A DNA stretch of 64,000 nt, taken from NCBI RefSeq assembly GCF_035319885.1, contig NZ_CP141285.1, positions 2,170,001 to 2,234,000 of the forward strand, written 5' to 3'. The stretch is from Altererythrobacter sp. H2. GTDB taxonomy: Bacteria > Pseudomonadota > Alphaproteobacteria > Sphingomonadales > Sphingomonadaceae. Below, piece by piece: positions 9,900 to 17,151 of the stretch. Each line of letters begins with the position of its first letter. Position 1 is the first letter of the stretch. Made by a program: the position numbers and the translations under genes. The notes below the pieces were generated by a model that saw nothing but the letters and a program-made list of their open reading frames with translations, was not told the DNA's origin and did no database searches.

Positions 9900-10008
9900 A
9901 ACCCCTTAACGGTCGATCCTTACCGGCAGGTAATCAGGCTCTGTGACAGTGCTGGTCGCTCGCTCCCTTCGGGGCGGGCCAAACCAGTGCTGCAAAGGTA
10001 TGCCAGTC

Positions 10009-10359
10009 ATGATCGTGAACTCGCAAGACCGCTACGAATTCGCTGCGCAGGAAGACCGCTGCTCGCCGCGCACGCGCCTGACAATCCCCGCGCAGCTGCG
10101 CGCATCGGGCGGTCGGGCGTTCCAGACTGTGGTCCACGACCTGTCCATCTCAGGCTTCAGCGCCGCTGCGATCAGCCGGATGCACCCGGGCCAGCTGTGC
10201 TGGATCACCCTCCCCGGCCTCGAGTCCCTCCAGGCTGAGGTCGTCTGGTGGGACAACTCGATCGTGGGCTGCGCCTTCGAGCAGCTCCTCAGCCCGATCG
10301 TGCACGATAATATCCTGGCGCGATATGCGCCCAGCACGGTCTATCGCTACACCGGCTAG
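10009..10359 (+). CDS. Single-domain PilZ protein, probable cyclic-di-GMP receptor
   Basis: A 116-residue protein made of little more than one PilZ domain. Both parts of the cyclic-di-GMP-binding signature are present: RxxxR (R17-C-S-P-R21) and DxSxxG (D44-L-S-I-S-G49). A product of this kind usually acts as a small adaptor that passes the second-messenger signal to motility, cell-cycle or polysaccharide systems; nothing nearby identifies the partner. The ATG at 10009 has AAAGG at good spacing; an in-frame ATG at 10000 is possible but sits too close to it. The stop codon interlocks with that of the convergent serine hydrolase gene in a shared CTAG. Confidence 0.85.
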   Translation: MIVNSQDRYEFAAQEDRCSPRTRLTIPAQLRASGGRAFQTVVHDLSISGFSAAAISRMHPGQLCWITLPGLESLQAEVVWWDNSIVGCAFEQLLSPIVHDNILARYAPSTVYRYTG

Positions 10360-11549
10360 TCGGTCGAGGGCTGGCGCGCATCGATGGCCGCCTGCACCTG
10401 CTTGTAGAACGCCTCCCGCGCCTTGCCTTCCGGGCCCATGCTGGCGCGCGGCCAGTTGCTGTTGGACGCAATCACCAGCTTGCGGGCCGGGTCGATGAAG
10501 ATGCCCTGCCCGAAGATCCCCTGGGCAGCATAAGTGCCATCATCGTAAGTCCACCACTGGTAGCCATAGGCCTTGCCCGGTGCGCCGATATCCGCCTGCC
10601 GGGTGGTTGCCTCGGCAATCCAGCCCTCCGGCAGAACTTCCTCGCCTCCGGCCACACCGCCGCCCAGCATGAACAGGCCGAAGCGGGCCATGTCGCGGGT
10701 GGCGGCCTGAACGCAGCAGCCGCTGATTTCGCGTCCCGTGGAGCCGAGCAGCCAGGTAGCGTCCTGCTCCATCCCGAAGGGTGCCCAGACCTTTTCCGAA
10801 AGGTACTGCGCCAGCGGCTTGCCAGTGGCCTCGCTCACCAGCACCCCGATGAGGTTGGTCTCGCCAGTCTTGTAGACCCACTTTTCCCCCGCCGGGGCTT
10901 CGCGCCCGAGCGTGCGCATGTAGCTGACCGTCACATCGAGCCCGTCTTCTGCCTGATGCTCGTTGAACCGGGCGACATCGGACTTCGGGTCTTCGTAGTC
11001 CTCGTTCCAGCGCACCCCGCTGGTCATGGTAAGCAGCTGGCGCACGGTCACGTTGTCGTATTCCGAGCCTTCCAGCCCCTTGATGTACTGCGAGACCTTG
11101 TCGTCGAGGCTCTTGATATGCCCGTCCTTCACCGCCGCGCCGACCATGGTCGAGGTCAGGCTCTTGGCGACGGAGAAGCTGGTCCACTTGCCTTCCGGCC
11201 CGAAATCGAGCCCGTATTCCTCCAGCACCACCTTGCCGTCATGGACGATCACCAGCGCGGCCGTGCGCTGGCTCCTCATATAGTCGGCGACATCGAGATC
11301 GAGCGGCTCGCCCTGGGGCAGCGGATAGACCGTATCCCCGGCTTCGATCACCCGCGCCTTGGCGAGAATGGGGATGGCATCAAGCGTACGGAAGGCAGCA
11401 TCGCGCTGATCCTGCGACCAGAACAGCACGTTCCGGTCGGTCGGCATGTGTGCCAGCAGGTTGCGCTCGTCCTTGCTGAGCGAGAACCAGAACAGCCCGC
11501 CCCCCACCAGCGCCACCAGCAGCACCGCGATCAATGTCCGCTTGAGCAT
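10356..11549 (-). CDS. Serine hydrolase, beta-lactamase class C / EstB family
   Basis: A 397-residue protein with an N-terminal membrane anchor or signal (residues 4-23) and a beta-lactamase-type fold. The nucleophile motif SxxK is S126-V-A-K129, within WTSFSVAKSLTS. The second motif is a YKTGETN variant about 100 residues later rather than the YxN of true AmpC enzymes. The family holds esterases, amidases and penicillin-recognising proteins that act in the envelope; I would not call this an antibiotic resistance enzyme. It starts 21 bp after the cyclopropane-synthase-like gene and is probably co-transcribed with it. Confidence 0.88.
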   Translation of the reverse strand: MLKRTLIAVLLVALVGGGLFWFSLSKDERNLLAHMPTDRNVLFWSQDQRDAAFRTLDAIPILAKARVIEAGDTVYPLPQGEPLDLDVADYMRSQRTAALVIVHDGKVVLEEYGLDFGPEGKWTSFSVAKSLTSTMVGAAVKDGHIKSLDDKVSQYIKGLEGSEYDNVTVRQLLTMTSGVRWNEDYEDPKSDVARFNEHQAEDGLDVTVSYMRTLGREAPAGEKWVYKTGETNLIGVLVSEATGKPLAQYLSEKVWAPFGMEQDATWLLGSTGREISGCCVQAATRDMARFGLFMLGGGVAGGEEVLPEGWIAEATTRQADIGAPGKAYGYQWWTYDDGTYAAQGIFGQGIFIDPARKLVIASNSNWPRASMGPEGKAREAFYKQVQAAIDARQPSTD

Positions 11550-11570
11550 CCTCTTTCCCCCTTGAATCCT

Positions 11571-12836
11571 CTATCGTTTGACCAGCGTAACCTGGTGCAC
11601 GTCAATCCCGCCGCCGCGAAAGCCGCCTTCGCAATACATCAGGTAGTAACGCCACAGGCGGATGAAGCGCCCGTCGAACCCGGCCGGCAGGTGGCCAGTG
11701 GAGACGGCAAGATCGAAGTTCTCCCGCCACAACCTGAGTGTCTCGGCATAGTCGAGCCCGAAATCGTCCTGATCACACCAGCGCAGGCCCCGCTCTTCGG
11801 CCAATTGCCGGAACTCGCTGGTGCGGATCAACAGTCCGCCGGGAAAGATATAGGCCTGGATGAAATCGGCGCTGGCAGCATAGGCATCGAACAGGTCGTC
11901 GCGCATGGAGATATACTGGATCGCCGCCCGCCCGCCCGGTTTGAGGTTGCGCGCGACGCAGTCCATGAAATCGGGCCAGTATTCGCGCCCGAGGGCCTCG
12001 ACCATCTCGACGCTGTAGATCCCGTCGTACTGGCCGTGAACATCGCGGTAGTCCTGCTTGCGGAACTCCAGGTTGGGCAGGCCGGCGTGACGTTCGCGTG
12101 CCCAGGCCAGCTGCTCGTCCGAGATGCTGATGGCAGTCACACCAACCTCGAACTGGTAAGCGAATGCCCACGACAGGGTGCCCCAGCCGCAGCCGATTTC
12201 CAGCAGCTGCTTGCCCGGATCAGGCATGATCCGTTCCGAAATCGCGCTCATCTTGAACTGCTGGCCAGCTTCGAGATCGGGCGAGATGCGCGGCGGTTCG
12301 AGGAAGCGCGCGCTTGAATAGGTCATCGTCAGGTCGAGCCACGCAGCGTAGAAATCATTGCCGAGGTCGTAGTGCGCATGGATATTGCGCTGCGCCCCGG
12401 CCTTCGAATTGCGGTTGAGCCAATGCGCCGCCTTCGCCATCACCCGCCACGGCCCCTGTGCCCGCGCCGTGCCGCCGAGAGTTGCCGCATTGGCCATGAA
12501 CAGCGCAAATAGTGAAACCGGGTCTTCGCTCGACCACTCGCCCGCTTCCCACGCCTGATACCAGCCGATCGAGCCGTTGGTGGCGAGCCGCAGCAGCGCG
12601 CGCCAGTCGTGGATCGTGACCGTGACCTCGAACCCGGGCGCGCGGCCACCCATGCGGCGGGTCGTGCCATCGGGCAGCACGCCGGTCAGCGTCCCGGTGG
12701 CGAGCCCGGCATCGATCCGGTCGAGCACTTTGTGAAAGCCGGGCGCGAAGGCCCGCGCGATCAGCCCCGGCTGGCGCTCGAACCGCGCCGCGCTGCGCAG
12801 CAGGCTACCCCCGCGAATATCCGCTCCCCTCGACAT
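11571..12836 (-). CDS. Cyclopropane-fatty-acid synthase family methyltransferase
   Basis: A SAM-dependent methyltransferase of the CFAS/mycolic acid synthase family, 421 residues from the ATG at 12836. The class I SAM-binding motif LLEIGCGWGTLSWAFA lies in the middle, preceded by the family marker HAHYDLGNDFYAAWLD. Conserved VEALGREYWPDFM and QYISMRDD segments follow. Members add a methylene bridge to unsaturated membrane phospholipid chains. The upstream GTG at 12857 adds seven residues and lacks a ribosome-binding site. It lies in a leftward run after the photolyase gene (41 bp gap); photolyase and CFA-like genes are often neighbours in proteobacteria. Confidence 0.92.
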   Translation of the reverse strand: MSRGADIRGGSLLRSAARFERQPGLIARAFAPGFHKVLDRIDAGLATGTLTGVLPDGTTRRMGGRAPGFEVTVTIHDWRALLRLATNGSIGWYQAWEAGEWSSEDPVSLFALFMANAATLGGTARAQGPWRVMAKAAHWLNRNSKAGAQRNIHAHYDLGNDFYAAWLDLTMTYSSARFLEPPRISPDLEAGQQFKMSAISERIMPDPGKQLLEIGCGWGTLSWAFAYQFEVGVTAISISDEQLAWARERHAGLPNLEFRKQDYRDVHGQYDGIYSVEMVEALGREYWPDFMDCVARNLKPGGRAAIQYISMRDDLFDAYAASADFIQAYIFPGGLLIRTSEFRQLAEERGLRWCDQDDFGLDYAETLRLWRENFDLAVSTGHLPAGFDGRFIRLWRYYLMYCEGGFRGGGIDVHQVTLVKR

Positions 12837-12877
12837 GGCCTTGCTATGGCGTTGCACCCGAAACGGGGCAAGCGCGA

Positions 12878-14251
12878 TCAGCCTGCTTTCACCGCCTTGT
12901 AGGCAGACAATGCCCGCTCGCGCGCTTCGCGGTGCTCGATGATCCGGCGCGGATAGCGCCCGCGGCGATTGTCGGCCGGATCGTGGATCTCGCTGTCGGG
13001 CAGGTGCTTCAGTTCAGGCACATAGGCGCGGATATAGCCTGCGGCATCGAACTTCTCGCTCTGGCTGAGGGGCGCCATGATCCGCACGAACATGTTGGAA
13101 TCAACGCCCGTGCCCGCGACCCACTGCCAGTTGCAGGCGTTGCTGGCATAGTCGGCATCGACCAGCGTGTCCCAGAACCACTTCTCGCCCACGCGCCAGT
13201 CGATCAGCAGGTGCTTGATCAGGAAGCTGGCGGCGATCATCCGCACCCGGTTGTGCATCCACCCGGTCTGCCACAGCTGGCGCATCCCGGCATCTACGAT
13301 GGGGTATCCGGTCATGCCCTGCTGCCATGCCGCAAGGTCTGCGGCGGCCTCGCCGGTATGATCGCGCCACTGGAGCTTGTCGAATTCCTCGCGATAGCTC
13401 TGGGTGGCATAGGCCGGGAACTGGCAGATCGCGTTCTGGGCATAGTCGCGCCAGATCAGTTCCTTCTCGAAGGTTTTCCACCCGGCCGAGCGCCGGTCCT
13501 TCAGTGCGTGCCAGATCTGCACCGGGCTGACCTCGCCAAAGTGCAGGTGCGGCGAAAGCTGGCTGGTCTTGTCGACCAAGGGGAAATTGCGGCCTTCGTC
13601 GTAGTCGGCGACGTGATCGGCCCACCAGTCGAGCCGCTCGTGCGCCGCCGCCTCGCCAACCTGCCAGAAATCGCGCATCCCACCCGCCCAGTCGGGTCTG
13701 GTCGGGAGCAGGCTCCAGTCTTCCAGCGCATCGCTCGCGGGCCATGTCTCGGGCGAGGACAGCGTCTCCAGCTCGGGCAGCGCATCGCGCGGCGGGAGTT
13801 GCTCCAGCGTCGCTTTCGAGAACGGGGTGTAGATCTTGTACGGCGTGCCGGAGCCCGTCGTCACCGCGCCGGGCGGGAGCAGGTAATTGGCGTCGTGCAG
13901 CTGGAGGTCGAGCCGTTCCTTCAGTTCGCTCTGCGCCTTGCGCCACCATGGTTCATAATGCCGGTTGGCGTGGACCGTGGTTGCGCCGACTTCCGCCGCG
14001 ACCTTCGTCAGTTCCTCCACCGCATCGCCGCGGCGCAGGATCAGGCGGCTGCCCTTTGCTTCCAGCGACCGGGCGAGGCTCTCAAGCGAATGGTGCAACC
14101 ACCAGCGGCTGGCGCCGCCATAGGCGTGCCCCTTCGCGCGGGCATCGTCGAGCACATAGACGCACACCACCGGCCCGGCCTTGGCCGCATGATGCAGTGC
14201 GGGGTTGTCGCCCAAGCGCAAATCGCGCCGCAGCCAGACGATTTGGATCAT
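12878..14251 (-). CDS. phrB: Deoxyribodipyrimidine photolyase
   Basis: Light-driven repair of cyclobutane pyrimidine dimers. The 457-residue product begins MIQIVWLRRDLRLGDNPAL, the photolyase antenna-domain start, and holds the FAD-binding C-terminal region with the motifs TSQLSPHLHFGEVS, WRDYAQ, TGYPIVDAGMRQLWQTGWMHNR and DADYASNACNWQW. The Trp residues needed for photoreduction are present in these motifs. The ATG at 14251 has a GAGGAA ribosome-binding site; longer readings enter the inverted-repeat element upstream (14270-14361). It is a class I CPD-type enzyme by motif content. Confidence 0.95.
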   Translation of the reverse strand: MIQIVWLRRDLRLGDNPALHHAAKAGPVVCVYVLDDARAKGHAYGGASRWWLHHSLESLARSLEAKGSRLILRRGDAVEELTKVAAEVGATTVHANRHYEPWWRKAQSELKERLDLQLHDANYLLPPGAVTTGSGTPYKIYTPFSKATLEQLPPRDALPELETLSSPETWPASDALEDWSLLPTRPDWAGGMRDFWQVGEAAAHERLDWWADHVADYDEGRNFPLVDKTSQLSPHLHFGEVSPVQIWHALKDRRSAGWKTFEKELIWRDYAQNAICQFPAYATQSYREEFDKLQWRDHTGEAAADLAAWQQGMTGYPIVDAGMRQLWQTGWMHNRVRMIAASFLIKHLLIDWRVGEKWFWDTLVDADYASNACNWQWVAGTGVDSNMFVRIMAPLSQSEKFDAAGYIRAYVPELKHLPDSEIHDPADNRRGRYPRRIIEHREARERALSAYKAVKAG

Positions 14252-14269
14252 CACATTCCTCGGTTGGTT

Positions 14270-14361
14270 CGTCATTGTGAGGCGACGCAGTCGCCGCGGC
14301 AATCCAGAGCCTCTCGCCCCAAACTCTGGATTGCCGCGCGGCTGCGCCGCTCGCAATGACG
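14270..14361. repeat. About 92-bp imperfect inverted-repeat element
   Basis: Two arms of about 38-40 bases, 14270-14309 and 14324-14361, are nearly perfect reverse complements. The outer ends read CGTCATTG / CAATGACG and the inner ends CAATCCAGAG / CTCTGGATTG. The 14-base loop is pyrimidine-rich. It encodes no protein and sits between the membrane hydrolase and photolyase genes. From memory, elements with CGTCATTGCGAG ends and CAATCCAGAG inner arms are dispersed in sphingomonad genomes, like REP/MITE sequences. As RNA it would form a long hairpin between the two genes. Confidence 0.8.
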
Positions 14362-14365
14362 GGGA

Positions 14366-15280
14366 CTATTGTAATGGCTCACACTTCAGATCCGGCAGCG
14401 CGACCGAGAACCGGTCCCGCGCGCGCGGGTCGTAGAACCGTGCATCGAACAGGCGATAGATACCGTCTTCCCCCGGCTCGATCATCGGAGCGCGTGCCCA
14501 GAACATGAAAGCACCTACCTGCGTGTCCCTCTCTGCCAGTTCGACCAGATTGCAAGCCGAAATGGGCACTCCGGGCAAGGCCGTACCGTTGATTGCGTAC
14601 AGGCCATCCGATCCGGTGATTACTTCCCGGCGCGCAGGAAACAGCGGCACAGGGCTGGCGATCACCATGCTCGATCCGGTCGGAGCATAGGAATATGTGG
14701 TAGCCGCTACGTGACTGATCGCCCCATTGAAACCGATATACCCCAACGCCGCCACCATCGCGATCCGCGCCGGCTTTATCCACTCCCCGCCCCGCTTCTC
14801 CCGCCGCAGCGAGAACCACGTCGCCACGCCCAGCAGCGCCCACAACCACACGTCGATGATGAACAGCGTATCGCCATAGAACCACTGGCTGGAAAAGGGC
14901 TCCAGCAGGCGGATGCCGTAGACGTTGAGCCAGTCGAGCGCAGGGTGAGTCAGGCAGCCGAGTGAGGCGAGGCCGTAAAGCCAGCCGAAATGGACCGGCA
15001 ACCGCCCTTCCGGCCGTTTCCCGCGCCTGGCCTGCCAGCGGTCGAAACCCCACAGCACCCCCGCGAGAATCAGCGGCAGCAGCACCAGCGCGGGCGGGCC
15101 ATGGGTAATCCCCCTCCGGAAGCCGAGATGCTCGACTCCGTCCAGCCAGAAGAAGCATGCCGCATCGACATCGGGCAGGTTCGCCCCGATGATCAGCGCC
15201 GGCATTGCCAGCCCCGTCTTCCGCTTGAGCCCCGCCTGTCCGATCAGTGCGCCGACGAGGCTGTGGGTGAGATTGTCCAT
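14366..15280 (-). CDS. Membrane-bound metal-dependent hydrolase-like protein (YdjM/YbcI family)
   Basis: A 304-residue protein beginning MDNLTHSLVGALIGQAG, the usual start of the YdjM-type family (LexA-regulated inner-membrane putative metal-dependent hydrolases). Candidate metal ligands are His6 in LTHS, the Asp residues in NLPDVDA, His60-region RGITHGP and THPALDW. At least four hydrophobic segments span the first 220 residues, and a soluble C-terminal domain of about 85 residues follows. The substrate is unknown for the family. Its 3' end abuts the 92-bp inverted repeat. Confidence 0.8.
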   Translation of the reverse strand: MDNLTHSLVGALIGQAGLKRKTGLAMPALIIGANLPDVDAACFFWLDGVEHLGFRRGITHGPPALVLLPLILAGVLWGFDRWQARRGKRPEGRLPVHFGWLYGLASLGCLTHPALDWLNVYGIRLLEPFSSQWFYGDTLFIIDVWLWALLGVATWFSLRREKRGGEWIKPARIAMVAALGYIGFNGAISHVAATTYSYAPTGSSMVIASPVPLFPARREVITGSDGLYAINGTALPGVPISACNLVELAERDTQVGAFMFWARAPMIEPGEDGIYRLFDARFYDPRARDRFSVALPDLKCEPLQ

Positions 15281-15314
15281 CGCCGCACCATGGCGGGAAC
15301 AGGCTACATTTCAA

Positions 15315-15349
15315 CGAAAAAGGGGCGGCAGGTCATACCCGCCGCCCCT
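15315..15349 (-). terminator. Rho-independent terminator of the EF-hand lipoprotein gene
   Basis: On the minus strand a perfect 9-bp stem AGGGGCGGC / GCCGCCCCT (15341-15349 and 15321-15329) with an 11-base loop is followed by a run of T (the A-run at 15316-15320 on the plus strand). It lies 20 bases past the lipoprotein stop codon. Confidence 0.85.
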
Positions 15350-15369
15350 CTTGCGCGCCGTGACGAGGA

Positions 15370-15999
15370 TCAGTTCACGTCACCGCCGCGGCGGGCGTTG
15401 TTGAACTCGACCTGCGACAGATAGCCGTCTCCGTCCTGATCATAATAGAAGAACGAATCCGCCGCCCGATTGGCCTGGTCTGCGGTTACATAGGGAGTGG
15501 TATCATCGTTCGGCCGGGGCGCATTCGGGTCCATCGGAATGGCCCAGATCGCATATTCCGCCACCGACAGACGGCCGTCGGAATTGCGGTCAAGATAGCT
15601 CCAGTTCATGGCGCTGCGCTCCATCAACCCGCTGCCCGTTCCCATCTGGCCGGTCGTGGTGGTGGTGGAACCGGGGCTGGTTGTCGTCGTGGTCCCGCCG
15701 GTCGTTGTCGTGCCAGTGGCGCTCCCCGACTGCGCGAGCTCATTATGCAGTTCGCGAAATTGGCTGTTGAATTCGTCCACGTCGAATTCGGCGCGGCGTT
15801 CCTGCGCCTCGGCTGACAGGGTATAGTCCCGCTCAAGCGGATTGAACTCATCCGAACTGACGGTGCTGTCAGCCACAGTGGTATCGGTCACTGCGGTGTC
15901 TGACTCGAGCGTGTCTGCATTGTCGGGTTCATTGCCGCAGGCGGCCAGCGACAGGGCAAGCCCGGTCGCGGCGGCAAGGGTGATCTTGAGGTTTCGCAT
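15370..15999 (-). CDS. EF-hand lipoprotein with a threonine-rich linker
   Basis: A 209-residue predicted lipoprotein. The signal MRNLKITLAAATGLALSLAAC puts the lipidated Cys at 21. A negatively charged, Thr/Asp-rich region follows, then a low-complexity stretch of Gly-Thr and poly-Thr (about residues 95-120). Two EF-hand loops are seen, D137-RNSDGRLSVA-E148 and D187-QDGDGYLSQV-E198, both with the canonical acidic positions, so calcium binding is likely. The ATG at 15999 has a GGAG ribosome-binding site; the longer reading to 16074 adds a non-signal sequence. The role is unknown, probably an envelope calcium-binding protein. A clear terminator follows. Confidence 0.85.
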   Translation of the reverse strand: MRNLKITLAAATGLALSLAACGNEPDNADTLESDTAVTDTTVADSTVSSDEFNPLERDYTLSAEAQERRAEFDVDEFNSQFRELHNELAQSGSATGTTTTGGTTTTTSPGSTTTTTGQMGTGSGLMERSAMNWSYLDRNSDGRLSVAEYAIWAIPMDPNAPRPNDDTTPYVTADQANRAADSFFYYDQDGDGYLSQVEFNNARRGGDVN

Positions 16000-16119
16000 A
16001 GTAATCTCCGTGCGTTGAGGCATTGCTGCCCCCCTCCGTCCCCGAAGGAACGCACGGAGCCCAAATCTGTTCAAAAAAAGGCGCGAAAGTTTCCGGCTGC
16101 GCGGCGCACCGTGCCCTGT

Positions 16120-17151
16120 CTAGGCTGGGTGCCCATCTGGCTCGACCTTCCACGTCTGCCCCTTGGCGAGCAGTGCGGCGAGGTTGGGCTCCTTGCCTTC
16201 CGACAGGCGCTTGTTCTCGGCCACCACTTCGCTCTCGAAGCTCGGGCGCGGGTCATCGTAAAGCACACCGAGCGCCATCGGGAACGGGCCGAACGGCAGT
16301 TCCACCAGCATATGCGCGATCGAGCGGTTGGTGACGTTATGGACGATCACCTTGGCCGCCTGCCAGTCACCGTCCACGACATCGACCACTTCCAGCGACA
16401 GGGTCTCGTGGTTGAGGGTGATGCCCTTGGTCCCGCCAGCGAACAGCATCGGCTGGCCGTCTTCCAGCCACAGCTGGTTCTCCTCCGCCCCCTTGGGCGC
16501 GGCGAAATCGTTGAACACGTCCTTGTTGTAGACGATGCAGTTCTGGAAGATCTCGATGAAAGCCGCGCCCTGGTGGGCGTGAGCAGCCTTGAGCACGTCG
16601 GGCAGGTTCTTCGACACGTCGAACCCGCGTGCCACGAACCGCGCCCCGGCGCCCAGTGCAAAGGCACAGGCCTGAGCCGGCCGGTCAATCGAGCCGCCGG
16701 GGGTCGAGGGGCTCAGCGTGCCGGGGCGGCTGGTGGGCGAGTATTGCCCCTTGGTCAGGCCGTAGATCTCGTTGTTGAACAGCATGATCTGCATGTTCAC
16801 GTTGCGTCGCAGAACATGCATCATGTGGTTGCCGCCAATCGAAAGGCCGTCGCCGTCACCGGTCACCAGCCAGACGTCGAGTTCCGGATTGGCCAGCTTC
16901 ACTCCGGTCGCCACCGCCGGTGCGCGGCCATGGATGGTGTGGAAGCCATAGCTTTCGATATAGTACGGGAAGCGGCTGGAGCAGCCGATCCCGCTGATGA
17001 ACACCGTCTTGGCCGGATCGCAACCGAGCTGCGGCAGCGTGCGCTGCACGGCCTTGAGGATCGCGTAGTCCCCGCACCCCGGGCACCAGCGCACTTCCTG
17101 GTCGGTTTCCCAGTCCTTGAGCGTGGTTTCGAACTTCACCGGCGCGTTCAT
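16120..17151 (-). CDS. korB: 2-oxoacid:ferredoxin oxidoreductase, beta subunit (KorB type)
   Basis: The thiamine-diphosphate subunit of a two-subunit 2-oxoacid (probably 2-oxoglutarate):ferredoxin oxidoreductase, 343 residues. The ThDP/Mg motif is TGDGDGLSIGGNHMMH with NNEIYGLTKGQYSPTS after it. Cysteines in WCPGCGDY and SGIGCSSR are the [4Fe-4S] ligands typical of KorB subunits that carry no separate ferredoxin domain. The start codon overlaps the korA stop (ATGA). In sphingomonads and other alphaproteobacteria korAB is found alongside or in place of the oxoglutarate dehydrogenase complex. Confidence 0.94.
   Translation of the reverse strand: MNAPVKFETTLKDWETDQEVRWCPGCGDYAILKAVQRTLPQLGCDPAKTVFISGIGCSSRFPYYIESYGFHTIHGRAPAVATGVKLANPELDVWLVTGDGDGLSIGGNHMMHVLRRNVNMQIMLFNNEIYGLTKGQYSPTSRPGTLSPSTPGGSIDRPAQACAFALGAGARFVARGFDVSKNLPDVLKAAHAHQGAAFIEIFQNCIVYNKDVFNDFAAPKGAEENQLWLEDGQPMLFAGGTKGITLNHETLSLEVVDVVDGDWQAAKVIVHNVTNRSIAHMLVELPFGPFPMALGVLYDDPRPSFESEVVAENKRLSEGKEPNLAALLAKGQTWKVEPDGHPA

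Noticed and set aside
10356-11549. Reading the serine hydrolase as an AmpC beta-lactamase resistance gene
   Set aside because: It has the SxxK motif but a YKTGETN sequence in place of YxN and is closer to the esterase/EstB group.
12932-14359. A 475-codon open frame on the + strand opposite the photolyase gene
   Set aside because: Antisense to a clear photolyase and without any motif.
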